Shown here: positions 39,582 through 48,902 of the stretch, piece by piece
Numbering within the stretch: position 1 is the first letter of the stretch
Layout: every line of letters starts with the position of its first letter
Assembly: GCA_963828015.1 (NCBI GenBank)
Contig: CAWHCD010000004.1
Span: 62,001-126,000 of the forward strand
DNA from: CAVPUA01 sp963828015
GTDB lineage: Bacteria; Actinomycetota; Actinomycetes; Mycobacteriales; Jatrophihabitantaceae
Direction of reading: 5' to 3'
DNA: 64,000 nucleotides
The notes under the pieces: model-generated
The model's database searches: none
Told to the model about the DNA's origin: nothing
Seen by the model: the letters and a program-made list of their open reading frames with translations, nothing else
Translations under genes and position numbers: made by a program

Positions 39582-42500
39582 CTAGCTGTCCCGCACGCCC
39601 GAAAGCGTCACAGAGGTGATGGGTCTACCACCGACCTGGCTCAGGTAGAGCGTGTGACTGGAGTAACCGTGCCACTGCAAGCAACTGCCCACGCGAACGG
39701 CAAGCGAAGACGCACCCCGAGGTAACACGGCGGCGGTGATGTCGTGACCCGGCGAGTCTGGAGTCCCCGAGGACGGCGCGACATCGGTGAGCGTCAGCTC
39801 GGCCGCTCCAATGCTGGACGTCGCTCCGAAGGTGGCCAGCGGGAATGAACTCAGCTGTACGGAGTCGGGCACCGTCACCGAACTCCAGTTCGTCGAGGAC
39901 ACCACGGAGCTGTCGATCGCCCCTCGGATCGGCGTCGACACAGTCAAGGTCTGACCGTCGGCCGTCGTGAACGAACCCGAGGTCCGGTCGGCCGTGCCGC
40001 TGAAGGGGTGCAACGCACCGTCGGCGCCCAGGGCGTAGACACCGATCGGACCCGAGCCAGTCGAGGCGACCGCGAGGTCGAAGCCGCTGTTCGCGGCTCT
40101 GGGCTGGTTCAGCGCCACGACGACGTCGGGCCGACTGACGGAGGGGGCGCCTTGACCGATCACTTGGTCGCCCTGCGTCACAACGATCTTCGTTGGCACT
40201 GCCCCGCCCGCCACGTCGTAGGCCCAGCCGCTGACAGTGACGTTTCGCTTGACGCCCAGGTTCGTCACGGGCAACGTGACCCGCGAGCCCGCCGGCTTGG
40301 AGACTACGAAGTTGGCGGCATCGCCCCAGTCGCATGTCGGATTCGAGTTGTAGAGATCGGTCGTGAGCGGTGGGACTTTGAGCTGCGGAGGCGGCGGCGC
40401 GTTTGCCACCAGGTCATTGCGCAGCAGGAACAACACGGTGTGGCTGCGAATGATCGGAGTCCAGCCGTCGAGCAGATATTGAGCCACTTCGTAGTGGCGA
40501 ACGTTGTTGCGCGGCCCGTCCCAGGCCGGCAGGCCGAAGCTGGTCTCGTCGAAGGAGACCACGGCCGGGCGGCTGGCCTTGAGCTGTTTTATCAACACGC
40601 GCTGGGCGTATTCGGTCTGGGCCATACTCACGAAGACAAAGCTCGAGGCCATGGAGCGCTGTAACAAGTAGTAGAAATAGCCGGCGCTGTTGGTGTTGTC
40701 GAATATCGGCCCGTCGACCCCGGCGTAGGTGTCGAGGATGGTACTCATATCGGACAATAGGGACGGATCGATCGCGGTCGGCGTCGTGTAGCCGACCAGC
40801 GGCACGTCAATCAGGTTCGGCACCAATGCCTTCGTCCGACCCGGCGCGCGCCAAATGCCATGACCGATGCTGCTCACCGACAGCAACAGGATCACCGTCA
40901 CGGCCACGGCGATCGGTTGCCGAACGATGGCCATTGTCGGTCGCATCGCTGAAACTCGCGCAGCCCGCGAAGTGACCCACTCTTCGGCCGCGCCGAACGC
41001 GCTGGCGATCCACATGATCCACAGGGGCAGACCGACCTCGATCGTCTGCTGGATGTGACCGACATCAAAACGGCCCAGCGCCTTCTCCCCATACAGGCCG
41101 GTCAATATGGCGGCCGCAACCGTCACCCAGTCCCGTGGGGTCCAGCTGTGCCGCCCGATGATTCGCCACGCCGCCATCCAAATGGTCAGCACTACCAGAG
41201 CGCTGCTCACGCCGAGGCCGAAGTAGGCCGTCTGCGAGATGTTGAAGGCCGGAATCGCTCCAGTGGCGTCGTGACCGGGCCCGAATATCACGTAGTACTG
41301 CAGGAAGGCCGACAGGGCGTGGTTGAGGGCCAGATAGATCGCCAGCGCCGCTGACAAGATCGCGCCGACCGCTATGAACTGCCGGGTTCGGCGCACGGCC
41401 AGCCACCAGCCCTGCCCAGTGGGGCGGTGCACGATGTCGCAACCGACGATCGCCACCACGCAGGCCACTACTTGGAAGGAGGCCTCCGGCGTCAACACCG
41501 CCTCGATGAAGAGCACCGTCGTGAACAACGCCATCCACCGCAGCTGCGAACGCCGAAGGGCCTCTCCCAGGAGCACGAACACCACCGGGACGAGGATGAA
41601 GCGGTAGGAGACTCCAATCCCGCCCCAGGCCGCGATGGCGAAGATGCCCAGAAACACCAACGAACCGCGGCGTCCGGCCCAGGCGGCCATGAGGTAGTAG
41701 CCCACCCAGCACAGGGGGGCGACGATGATGGCGGTGCCCGCGCTCGCGCCCCAGATTGAATGCTGGAACACGTCGAAGCCGATCGAACTTCGCCACCCGT
41801 CCTCGAACAACCCGTGGATGAAGAGGAAATCGCGCCACGGGAAGTATCCGCGCGTCAGCAGGTCCGCCCCGACGACGCTCGCCGCGTCGTCGAATCCCTG
41901 GAAGGCGCCGATGCCACCCGGCAGCGCCGCGGTCAACAGGTAGATCCCAGCCGACCCGACCAGCACGGTCCGCAACCGGCGCTCGACCCGCGCTGGGCGC
42001 CAGCCGCTCCTCAGCCGCCAACCCATCCAGCCGTAGGCCGCCACCAGCAGCACCACCGCGAGCCAGATCGGGAACCACGACCAGTACTCGCGTCGGCCGC
42101 TGACCGCCAGGATGACGGTGTGGCGTGAGAGGAACACCATCGCCGTCACCGTCGCCAGCACTTCGGCTACGCCGTTGACGAGCGACAGGGCGGCGCCGGG
42201 CGTCCGGAGAGCTTGCCCTCGCTCTGTGCGCCGCAGGATCGCACTCAGGGCGACGGCCAGTGCCAGTACGACAGCAATGTAGAGCAGCCCGGCCGCAATG
42301 CCGCGGCGAGAGACGTGCGCCAGGGTGCTAGCGGGCCGGCTGCTGACGCTGAGCGCGACAACTGCGGCTGGGGGTAACACCTGCACGAGTCGCAGCAGCG
42401 GATGCATGGCGTCGTTGGCCAGCTCTTCTGCCGGTTCGGGATCCACGAGCTCGATCGGTCCGGTCCGGACGGGTCCGCGGTAGCGAAGCGGGCCCCGCCA

Positions 42501-42776
42501 CCGCAGCGCGACGAAGACGATCACGGTCAGGAACGGAAAGATCCAGATCGCCAGGCGGTAGGCGAGGAAGGCCGACGGATAGTTGAAGTTGTAGAACGTC
42601 GGCCACCCGACGATGTCGATGTGGGCCGGGAGTTGGCCCGCTCGGTGATGCCACCACAATGCGCCTACCGCGGCCGCGAGCAGCACGCTGACGAGGAAGC
42701 GAACGACCGTGCGGACTCGCTCAGAACCCTGCGTCGGCGAAGGCGGGTCGGACACGAACTCCGCCGTGCTGTCCAA
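39582..42776 (-). CDS. Large polytopic membrane protein, GT-C-like, with C-terminal beta domain
   Basis: 1064 residues. About 12-14 hydrophobic helices in the first 620 residues, with the motif RGYFPWRDFLFIHGLFEDGW in a loop (about 310-330), reminiscent of GT-C transferases; then an extracytoplasmic region (about 640-1064) with an alpha/beta part and a Ser/Thr-rich beta part ending in SSHTLYLSQVGG. TTG start with GGGAG four bases upstream. Probably transfers or polymerises sugars at the outer face of the membrane, given the neighbouring glycan operon, but no family is recognised with confidence. Confidence 0.75.
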   Translation of the reverse strand: MDSTAEFVSDPPSPTQGSERVRTVVRFLVSVLLAAAVGALWWHHRAGQLPAHIDIVGWPTFYNFNYPSAFLAYRLAIWIFPFLTVIVFVALRWRGPLRYRGPVRTGPIELVDPEPAEELANDAMHPLLRLVQVLPPAAVVALSVSSRPASTLAHVSRRGIAAGLLYIAVVLALAVALSAILRRTERGQALRTPGAALSLVNGVAEVLATVTAMVFLSRHTVILAVSGRREYWSWFPIWLAVVLLVAAYGWMGWRLRSGWRPARVERRLRTVLVGSAGIYLLTAALPGGIGAFQGFDDAASVVGADLLTRGYFPWRDFLFIHGLFEDGWRSSIGFDVFQHSIWGASAGTAIIVAPLCWVGYYLMAAWAGRRGSLVFLGIFAIAAWGGIGVSYRFILVPVVFVLLGEALRRSQLRWMALFTTVLFIEAVLTPEASFQVVACVVAIVGCDIVHRPTGQGWWLAVRRTRQFIAVGAILSAALAIYLALNHALSAFLQYYVIFGPGHDATGAIPAFNISQTAYFGLGVSSALVVLTIWMAAWRIIGRHSWTPRDWVTVAAAILTGLYGEKALGRFDVGHIQQTIEVGLPLWIMWIASAFGAAEEWVTSRAARVSAMRPTMAIVRQPIAVAVTVILLLSVSSIGHGIWRAPGRTKALVPNLIDVPLVGYTTPTAIDPSLLSDMSTILDTYAGVDGPIFDNTNSAGYFYYLLQRSMASSFVFVSMAQTEYAQRVLIKQLKASRPAVVSFDETSFGLPAWDGPRNNVRHYEVAQYLLDGWTPIIRSHTVLFLLRNDLVANAPPPPQLKVPPLTTDLYNSNPTCDWGDAANFVVSKPAGSRVTLPVTNLGVKRNVTVSGWAYDVAGGAVPTKIVVTQGDQVIGQGAPSVSRPDVVVALNQPRAANSGFDLAVASTGSGPIGVYALGADGALHPFSGTADRTSGSFTTADGQTLTVSTPIRGAIDSSVVSSTNWSSVTVPDSVQLSSFPLATFGATSSIGAAELTLTDVAPSSGTPDSPGHDITAAVLPRGASSLAVRVGSCLQWHGYSSHTLYLSQVGGRPITSVTLSGVRDS

Positions 42777-42885
42777 GTCGCTCCCATTTGTCGAGGCAGA
42801 CGTTGCCCGTCACCGCTGGACACCATAAACCAGCACAATGGGCGCACCTCAGAGGCAGGCCGCGCCCGGCGGGGTCAACCGGCTC

Positions 42886-43722
42886 TCAGACCGCAGCGAA
42901 GACCGGCGCCTGCGGCGGCGGTAGCTCGCCCAGAGACGCGGCCCGTCGGCCGAACTCGATCAGCCCCTGTACTTGGCGCGGGCCGAGGGAGAAGTCGAGG
43001 GTCCGGAAGTACGTCGCCAAGGTCGCGGCGTCGAAGATCTCCCACCGAGCGGCCCGCGCGGCGATCTCGTCCACGTGCGCCAGCGCATCGTCGCGGCTGC
43101 GGATGAAGGCCGCGTGGACGTCCTTCACCAGGCCCGGATTGGCTTCGGCGTAGGAGCGACGCACCGCCCACACCGCGAAGACCATGGGCAGTGCCGTCCA
43201 GTCCCGCCAGACCGCCCCGAGGTCGTACACCTGCAGACCGCGCCGAGGGGCGTCGTAGGTGGCGCGCAACGCCGGGTCACCGATGAGCACGGCCGCGTCG
43301 GCCTCCAGCAACATCGAGGTGAGATCGGGTGGGCAGACGAAGTAGTCCGGCACGACGCCGTGCACCTCGGCCAGCCACATGCGGGTGAGCAGCACCGAGG
43401 TCCGCGAGGTCGAACCGAGGGCGACGCGCCGCCCGTCCAATGTGTCCAACGCAACCTGCGAGACGAGGTTCACCGACAGCACCGGGCCGTCCGAGCCGAC
43501 GGCCAGATCGGGCAGCAGCACCAGCTCATCGGCGTGGCGCAGGTACTCGACCAGGGAGATCGGACCGATATCGAGCTCGTCTGAGACGAGCATCTCATTG
43601 AGCCGATCCGGGGTGTCCTTGGTCAACTCGACGTCAAGCAGGGCACCCGAGCGCACCAAACCCCAGTAGATCGGCAGACAGTTGAGGAACTGGATGTGCC
43701 CAACGCGCGGGCGGCTGGTCAC
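42886..43722 (-). CDS. mqnA: Chorismate dehydratase
   Basis: Dehydrates chorismate to 3-enolpyruvyl-benzoate, the first reaction of the futalosine menaquinone pathway. 278 residues from GTG at 43722, which gives the family start RVGHIQFLNCLPIYWGL. Further signature: DIGPISLVEYLRHAD, VALGSTSRTSVLLTRM, AAVLIGDPALRA and DWTALPMVFAVWAVRR, a periplasmic-binding-protein-like fold. The GTG overlaps the stop of a small Pro-rich ORF (GTGA), so translation is coupled. Confidence 0.93.
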   Translation of the reverse strand: MTSRPRVGHIQFLNCLPIYWGLVRSGALLDVELTKDTPDRLNEMLVSDELDIGPISLVEYLRHADELVLLPDLAVGSDGPVLSVNLVSQVALDTLDGRRVALGSTSRTSVLLTRMWLAEVHGVVPDYFVCPPDLTSMLLEADAAVLIGDPALRATYDAPRRGLQVYDLGAVWRDWTALPMVFAVWAVRRSYAEANPGLVKDVHAAFIRSRDDALAHVDEIAARAARWEIFDAATLATYFRTLDFSLGPRQVQGLIEFGRRAASLGELPPPQAPVFAAV

Positions 43723-43928
43723 CAATCCGTGGTCCGCGGTGCACTGCTGAATACCGCGCCCGGGGCCCGACTCGCGGGCGTTTCGCGCGGATCCGGGATC
43801 GGACTGGGGCCGGGTCCGGGCTCGGGCGGCGTGGGCTGCGGCAGCGGGGGCGGTTCGGGCGTCGGAGTGGGCATCGGTTCGGGGGTGCGCTGGGGAAACG
43901 GTTCCGGCACGAGCGGCGGGATCGTCAT
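43719..43928 (-). CDS. Small proline-rich protein upstream of mqnA
   Basis: 69 residues, about one third Pro, with alternating PTPTPEPPP-type stretches and no signal peptide or membrane helix. Support for translation: a GTGA overlap with the mqnA start and a TACGTT hexamer exactly six bases before the ATG on the minus strand. The antisense Gly-rich reading frame over the same bases is its shadow. Function unknown; it may serve only to couple translation into mqnA. Confidence 0.55.
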   Translation of the reverse strand: MTIPPLVPEPFPQRTPEPMPTPTPEPPPLPQPTPPEPGPGPSPIPDPRETPASRAPGAVFSSAPRTTDW

Positions 43929-43934
43929 ACGTCG

Positions 43935-43940
43935 AACGTA
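43935..43940 (-). promoter_or_regulatory. Leaderless -10 box of the Pro-rich ORF/mqnA unit
   Basis: Minus-strand TACGTT, six bases, then ATG at 43928. Confidence 0.5.
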
Positions 43941-43964
43941 CGCCTCGCGTTAACAAAGCTCGCA

Positions 43965-43970
43965 TAGGTT
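43965..43970 (+). promoter_or_regulatory. Leaderless -10 box of the IMPase-family gene
   Basis: TAGGTT, six bases, then GTG at 43977. Together with the minus-strand box at 43935-43940 it forms a compact divergent promoter pair. Confidence 0.55.
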
Positions 43971-43976
43971 GAGGTG

Positions 43977-44744
43977 GTGCCCACTGACTTCGAGCTCGCC
44001 TCCTCCCTGGTCCGCGACGCCGGCGAACTCGCCGATCGGATGCGTCGGGCCGGCATCGGCGTCGAGTACAAGACGTCGATCTCCGACGTGGTCACCGAAG
44101 CCGATCGGGCCGCCGAGGAACTGGTGGTCTCGCGCCTGCTCACTGCCCGCCCGGACGACGGCCTGGTCGGCGAAGAGGGCACCGACGTCCCCGGCGCGCG
44201 GACCTGGTACATCGATCCGGTCGACGGCACGTACAACTTCGCCTCCGGCCTGCCGACGTGGTGCTCCGCGGTCGCCCTCGTCGACGGCGCGGAGCAGATC
44301 GCCGGCGCCATCTTTCAGCCGGCGAGCGGCGAACTCTGGCTCGGCGGGGTCGGCCATGCCACCACCTGCAACGGCGATCCGCTGCCGGTGCTGGCCGATG
44401 CCGAGCTGGCCGACGTTTCGGTGGCCAGCTACCTGCACCCCGGGGCACTGCCCAACGACAGCGTGCGCGAGCCGCTGCTGAAGATGCTCGAATGCGCCGC
44501 GACCGTACGCATGCTCGGATCGGGTTCGATCGAGCTGGCCGCCGTGGCCGCCGGCCGGTTGGGGGCCTACGTCCAGTACGACTGCCTGCCCTGGGACTGG
44601 TACCCGGGCGCGACGCTGGTGAGCGCCGCCGGTGGCTGCACCCGGGTCGTCGAGCATCGCGGACATCGTTGGCACCTGGCCGGCCCGCAACGCGTCGTCG
44701 ACCAGCTGCATCAGCGCCTGATCTTGAGCGACTCGGGGTCGTAG
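43977..44744 (+). CDS. hisN: Inositol monophosphatase family protein, probable histidinol-phosphatase
   Basis: About 255 residues. Metal-binding motif 1 WYIDPVDGTYNF and motif 2 in LPWDWYPGATLVSAAGG define the Mg-dependent IMPase family; VTEADRAAEELV and GEEGTD supply the other ligands. Actinobacterial HisN histidinol-phosphatases belong here, but inositol- or fructose-bisphosphate phosphatases look alike, so the symbol is tentative. GTG at 43977 is preferred to 43974 because of the leaderless promoter spacing. Its end overlaps the convergent oxidoreductase by 34 bases. Confidence 0.75.
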   Translation: MPTDFELASSLVRDAGELADRMRRAGIGVEYKTSISDVVTEADRAAEELVVSRLLTARPDDGLVGEEGTDVPGARTWYIDPVDGTYNFASGLPTWCSAVALVDGAEQIAGAIFQPASGELWLGGVGHATTCNGDPLPVLADAELADVSVASYLHPGALPNDSVREPLLKMLECAATVRMLGSGSIELAAVAAGRLGAYVQYDCLPWDWYPGATLVSAAGGCTRVVEHRGHRWHLAGPQRVVDQLHQRLILSDSGS

Positions 44745-47152
44745 GGCGCGCGCAACCCGACGGTGGCCGCGCAGAGCCGACCACCGACGTTGATCTCGTA
44801 GCGCCCGGCGTTGATGTAGTCGGCGCTAACCGCGCCGCCGTCGCGACGCCAGAGGTAGGCCAACCCGACCGAGGTCCCGAGCGTCTGGCCGAAGGCGGCC
44901 GAGGTCACCTGTCCCACGGCGTCGCCGTCGCGCAGCAACAACTCCCCGCCCCACATCATGACGTCCGGGTCGGCCAGCACGAAGGAGACGAGCTTGCGCC
45001 GAGGGCCGTCCCGGCGGACCTGCTCGACCGCGGCCCGACCCAGGAAGTCGATATCGGTCTTGAGCTTGCAGGCGAAGAGCAAGCCGGCCTCGACCGGGGT
45101 GTAGTCCGGCGTCAGCTCGGCGCCGAACGCGCGATAACCCTTTTCCAGGCGGAGGGAATTGATCGCGGAGTAGCCGGCATTGGCCGCCCCGCCCTCGATC
45201 AGCTCTTGATAGGTGCCGACGGCGAACTCGACCGGGACGTAGAGCTCCCAACCCAGCTCCCCGACGTAGGTGATGCGCGTGGCCCGCACGGTGGCGTAGC
45301 CGAGGTCGATCTCCCGGCTGGTCGCGAAGGGGAAGGCGCCGTCGCTCAGGTCCGTGCGGGTCAGACGCTGCAGCAGCTCTCGCGATCCCGGGCCCATCAC
45401 GCCGTAGACCGCGTACTGATTGCTCACGTCCACCGCCATAGCCTGCTGATCGGCCCGGATGCGCCGGCTGATCCAGTCGAGGTCGCGGGCCGGCGAACCG
45501 GCGCTGGTTACGAGCAGGAACTCATCCGGCGCCAGCCGGGTGATCGTCACATCGGCTTCGTAGCCGCCCCGGGCGTTGAGCAGGCCGGTATAGACGGCCC
45601 GCCCGACCTCGACGGCGACATCGGCCGTGCACAGCCATTGCAGGACGGCCTCGGCGTCCCGCCCCTTGATCAGCAACTTGCCGAAGGACGTCTGGTCGTA
45701 CACCGCGACGCCGGCCCGGGTGACTCGTTGCTCGTCGTTGCTCCAGGTCAGCCACGCCGGCTTGTCCCAGGTGTAGTCCAGGCTCTGGCCCGGGGCCGGC
45801 GCGAAGACGTTGGCCCGCTCCCAGCCCATCTTCGACCCGAACACGGCCCCCGCGGCGCGCAGCTGGTCGTAGGCCGGAGAGCGGCGAAACGGCCGGGCCG
45901 ACTCCAGCTCGCGGTTGGGCCACGGGAGAGCGTAGTGCAGGCCTAGGATCTCCCCGACCCGGTCGCGCAGCCATTGGTTGTTGGCGTTGAAGGCGGCGAA
46001 GCGGCGGATATCGACCCCGACCAGGTCACGCTGAGGCTCACCGGCCACGATCCATTCGGCCAAGGCCCGGCCGGCCCCGCCCGCCGTCGCGATGCCGACC
46101 GAGTTGAACCCGGCGGCGAGGAAGAAGTTGCGCACCTCCGGCGCCTCGCCGAGCAGGAATTGGTTGTCGGGGGTAAAGCTTTCCGGTCCGTTGTAGAACT
46201 TCTTGATCCCGGTGCGCTCCAGTACGGGCAAGCGATGCAGGGCGCTGTCCATCAGCACGCTGAAGTGATCCCAGTCCTCCTCCAACAACTGGAACTCGAA
46301 CGGGTAGGGGATCTCGTCGGGCGCGACCCAGTGCTTGGCCACCGGCTCGAAACCGCCGACCACGAGGCCGCCGACCTCCTCCTTGAAGTAGGTGTAGCCA
46401 TCGGGGTCGCGCAGGATCGGCAGGTCACGGTGCACGCCCTCGATGCGTTCGGTGACGACATAGAAGTGCTCGGCCGAGTGCAGCGGCACGTCGACCCCGA
46501 CGAGCGCACCGACGGCTTTGGCCCATTGTCCCGCGCAATTCACCACGATCTCGGCCTCGAGGTAGCCGCGGTCGGTGGCGACTCCGGTGACCGTCCCCTC
46601 ACGCTGGTCGATCCCGATCACCCGGGTCTGCTCGATAACCCGCACGCCCAGTTGCCGGGCCCCCTTGGCCAGCGACTGGGTCAGGTCGGTCGGGTTGGCC
46701 GTCGCATCTCCGGGCAGCCAGATCGCCCCGAGCAGGTCACTGGTCTCGAGGATCGGGTAGAGCTCACGGGCCCGGCCGGCGCTGATGATCTCGCAGTCGA
46801 GGTCGTAGGCCTCGGCGGTGGCCGCGGTGCGCAACAGTTGGCGCATCCGGTCTTCGGTGCGCGCGACCGTGACCCCGCCACAGCGCTTGTAGCCGGTGCC
46901 CAGCCCGGTCTCGTCCTCGAGCCGGGCGTAGAGATCGGTGGAGTACTGCACCAGCCGGGTACCGCTCTCGGTCGCCCGCAACTGCCCGACCAGACCGGCG
47001 GCATGCCAGGTCGTCCCACCGGACAGATGGCCTTGTTCGATCAGCACGACATCGGTCTGACCCAGGTGGGCCAGGTGATACGCGACGCTGGCCCCGATCA
47101 CTCCCCCGCCGATGATCACAATGCGGGCCCGGTCGGGCAGGGGTGCGCTCAT
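44711..47152 (-). CDS. FAD-dependent oxidoreductase with GcvT domains, dimethylglycine/sarcosine dehydrogenase-like
   Basis: 813 residues. N-terminal DAO fold (IVIIGGGVIGASVAYHLA; FAD contact GGTTWHAAGLVGQLR), a central FAO-M linker, then GCV_T (about 430-700) and GCV_T_C domains that bind tetrahydrofolate. Such enzymes demethylate N-methylglycine derivatives and pass the one-carbon unit to folate. HFYVVTERIEGV and NGPESFTPDNQFLLGEAPE are family features. The phosphotransferase gene at 47154 ends two bases upstream, so they form a pair, perhaps for choline- or betaine-derived compounds. Exact substrate unproven. Confidence 0.88.
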   Translation of the reverse strand: MSAPLPDRARIVIIGGGVIGASVAYHLAHLGQTDVVLIEQGHLSGGTTWHAAGLVGQLRATESGTRLVQYSTDLYARLEDETGLGTGYKRCGGVTVARTEDRMRQLLRTAATAEAYDLDCEIISAGRARELYPILETSDLLGAIWLPGDATANPTDLTQSLAKGARQLGVRVIEQTRVIGIDQREGTVTGVATDRGYLEAEIVVNCAGQWAKAVGALVGVDVPLHSAEHFYVVTERIEGVHRDLPILRDPDGYTYFKEEVGGLVVGGFEPVAKHWVAPDEIPYPFEFQLLEEDWDHFSVLMDSALHRLPVLERTGIKKFYNGPESFTPDNQFLLGEAPEVRNFFLAAGFNSVGIATAGGAGRALAEWIVAGEPQRDLVGVDIRRFAAFNANNQWLRDRVGEILGLHYALPWPNRELESARPFRRSPAYDQLRAAGAVFGSKMGWERANVFAPAPGQSLDYTWDKPAWLTWSNDEQRVTRAGVAVYDQTSFGKLLIKGRDAEAVLQWLCTADVAVEVGRAVYTGLLNARGGYEADVTITRLAPDEFLLVTSAGSPARDLDWISRRIRADQQAMAVDVSNQYAVYGVMGPGSRELLQRLTRTDLSDGAFPFATSREIDLGYATVRATRITYVGELGWELYVPVEFAVGTYQELIEGGAANAGYSAINSLRLEKGYRAFGAELTPDYTPVEAGLLFACKLKTDIDFLGRAAVEQVRRDGPRRKLVSFVLADPDVMMWGGELLLRDGDAVGQVTSAAFGQTLGTSVGLAYLWRRDGGAVSADYINAGRYEINVGGRLCAATVGLRAPYDPESLKIRR

Positions 47153-47153
47153 C

Positions 47154-48053
47154 TCAGTCCTCTCGCTGCACTTCGGCGAGCAGCCGCGCGAAATCCGGAC
47201 CGTCGAACTCGGCGCGGGCGGCCTCGTACTTGGCCATTCCCCACGACCAGAAGTCGAAGTCGATCGTGCTGGTCGCGGCCTGGATCGAGGCCCACAACGT
47301 CCAGCCGTAGTTCGACATCAGCCCTTGCAGGCGAGCACGAGCGAGCTTGTTCCGCCGTGTGCCACCGTAGTAAGCGGTGACCAGCTCCTCGAGCTGGTCC
47401 AGGTCCAGATGGCACTCGCTGGCGATGTTGCCCAGCTCGAAGCAGGCATCGTTGTTCCCGGCGTACTCGTAATCGATGATCCAGATACGGTCGCCGGCAT
47501 CGATGAAGTTGGCGGCCAGCAGGTCGTTGTTGCACGGCACGCTCGGTTCGAGCCGAATCGTCAGCGCCTGCTGCAACTGATCCACCTGATCCTGGTAGGA
47601 GATGTAGCTGGCCGGCAACCGAAAGCGCCGATCAGTGACAATCCGCAGGTAATTGCGGTGAATAGTCATCATGTCGAAGTCCGTGACGAACCGCGGGCTC
47701 TCGTGCAACCGGCGGACCGCCGCCGCGACTCGGGGCAGGTTCTGCTGCAGCGTCGCGTCGGTCAGGGTCTGGCCGTCGAGGAAGCCGACGACCAGCAGGC
47801 CGGCGTCAGGGAGGTAGTCGATGACCGGCGCGCCGATGCCGGCCGACGCCGCCCGGCTGGAGTTCTCGAACTCAGCCCGCCGGTCGATGGCCAGCAGGTT
47901 GTCGTCCTTGGCCGACACCCGCACGACGTAGGCGCCGTCCCCGGTGGTGACCTTGTAGTTGCGATTGGTGAGCCCGCCGCCGAGCTCGCTGACCGTGCGC
48001 GGGCCGCGCAGCACACTGACCTGGTCGAGCAACGCGTCGAGATCGGCCGCCAC
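47154..48053 (-). CDS. Choline kinase-like/APH family phosphotransferase
   Basis: 299 residues of the aminoglycoside phosphotransferase/choline kinase superfamily: GGLTNRNYKVTTGDG, the ATP-binding YVVRVS strand, catalytic CNNDLLAANFI (Brenner-type HxDxxxxN variant with Asn in place of His) and IDYEYAGNNDACFELGN, very like choline/ethanolamine kinases. Paired with the N-methylglycine dehydrogenase-like gene, it suggests methylamine/choline metabolism. GTG start; TAATCT lies seven bases upstream. Confidence 0.85.
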   Translation of the reverse strand: MAADLDALLDQVSVLRGPRTVSELGGGLTNRNYKVTTGDGAYVVRVSAKDDNLLAIDRRAEFENSSRAASAGIGAPVIDYLPDAGLLVVGFLDGQTLTDATLQQNLPRVAAAVRRLHESPRFVTDFDMMTIHRNYLRIVTDRRFRLPASYISYQDQVDQLQQALTIRLEPSVPCNNDLLAANFIDAGDRIWIIDYEYAGNNDACFELGNIASECHLDLDQLEELVTAYYGGTRRNKLARARLQGLMSNYGWTLWASIQAATSTIDFDFWSWGMAKYEAARAEFDGPDFARLLAEVQRED

Positions 48054-48060
48054 GCTGCGC

Positions 48061-48066
48061 AGATTA
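48061..48066 (-). promoter_or_regulatory. Leaderless -10 box of the phosphotransferase gene
   Basis: Minus-strand TAATCT ends seven bases before the GTG at 48053. Confidence 0.5.
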
Positions 48067-48091
48067 TCGCTCGGCGATGCGCAGGCTATCG

Positions 48092-48538
48092 CTACCAGGC
48101 GCCGGGCCGTCCTGGACCACGAGGGTGATGACCGTGCGGGCCGGAATATCCGCCCCGGCGGTAATGGCGGCGGCCACCCAGGAACAGCCCGATCGCCGGC
48201 AGCAGCACGAAGGCCGCCCCGTCGGAGAGCACGACGGCGGCGATCAGTGCCGCCGCGATCGCCAACTTCACCACCATGCTCCCGGCTCCGGCGAAGCGGG
48301 TCGAGGCGTATTCGAACCAGCTCGGCTTGGGCGGCGGTGGCGGGGTGAACGCGTGTGGCTGCGGCAGGTCGAGGAAAAGGACGTCCAGGTCGTCACGGGT
48401 CCGGGCCACACTCGCCTTCGCGAAGCGCTCGGCGTACTCCTCGACGTCCAGGCGCCCCGCATCCAGATGCGTATTGAGCGCGGCGTAGGCGGCCTCGCGC
48501 TCGGCCGTTCCGATGCGGATGGGCGGGCCGTCGGTCAT
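48092..48538 (-). CDS. DUF1707 domain membrane protein
   Basis: 148 residues. N-terminal DUF1707 (IRIGTAEREAAYAALNTHLDAGRLDVEEYAERF), a short helical actinobacterial domain of unknown role often fused to membrane parts, then a Pro-rich linker, one or two membrane helices (about 88-118) and a His/Gly/Arg-rich tail. Single gene between the phosphotransferase and DUF4229. Confidence 0.85.
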   Translation of the reverse strand: MTDGPPIRIGTAEREAAYAALNTHLDAGRLDVEEYAERFAKASVARTRDDLDVLFLDLPQPHAFTPPPPPKPSWFEYASTRFAGAGSMVVKLAIAAALIAAVVLSDGAAFVLLPAIGLFLGGRRHYRRGGYSGPHGHHPRGPGRPGAW

Positions 48539-48597
48539 GTCTTCAAGAATGCACCCCGGCGCGGGCCGCGGCCAGTGCTGATACCAGAGTCACAGGC

Positions 48598-48900
48598 TCA
48601 GCTGGACGCCGGATCCTCGCCATCGCCGTCGAGACGGGCGTCGAAGTCGGCCCGCTTGTGCTGGTGAGCCTCCAGCCGGGCCTCGATCGTCTGGGAGAGC
48701 GCCGCCCGCGGCTTGCGGAGCAGCACGAGCGACAACGGGATCGACAGCGCGAGGGCGATCAGCGCACCGAGGAACCAGCCGACGCCGAGCAGGTAGAAGA
48801 TGCCCCAAAGACCGAAGAACAGCCCGAAGCGCAGGGCCGAGTAGAGCCACAGCGTGCCCATCGAGCGTTTGAAGGACGGGCGGGCATCGGGCTGGCTCAC
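48598..48900 (-). CDS. DUF4229 membrane protein
   Basis: 100 residues, two membrane helices (about 18-40 and 42-60), then a charged helical tail (ALSQTIEARLEAHQHKRADFD). DUF4229 proteins are small actinobacterial membrane proteins usually beside menaquinone genes; here it starts three bases after mqnE. Function unknown. Confidence 0.85.
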   Translation of the reverse strand: MSQPDARPSFKRSMGTLWLYSALRFGLFFGLWGIFYLLGVGWFLGALIALALSIPLSLVLLRKPRAALSQTIEARLEAHQHKRADFDARLDGDGEDPASS

Positions 48901-48902
48901 CG

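Noticed and set aside
43696..43953. Gly-rich 85-codon frame on the plus strand
   Set aside because: It is the complement of the Pro-rich ORF, which has the better start, promoter box and stop overlap.
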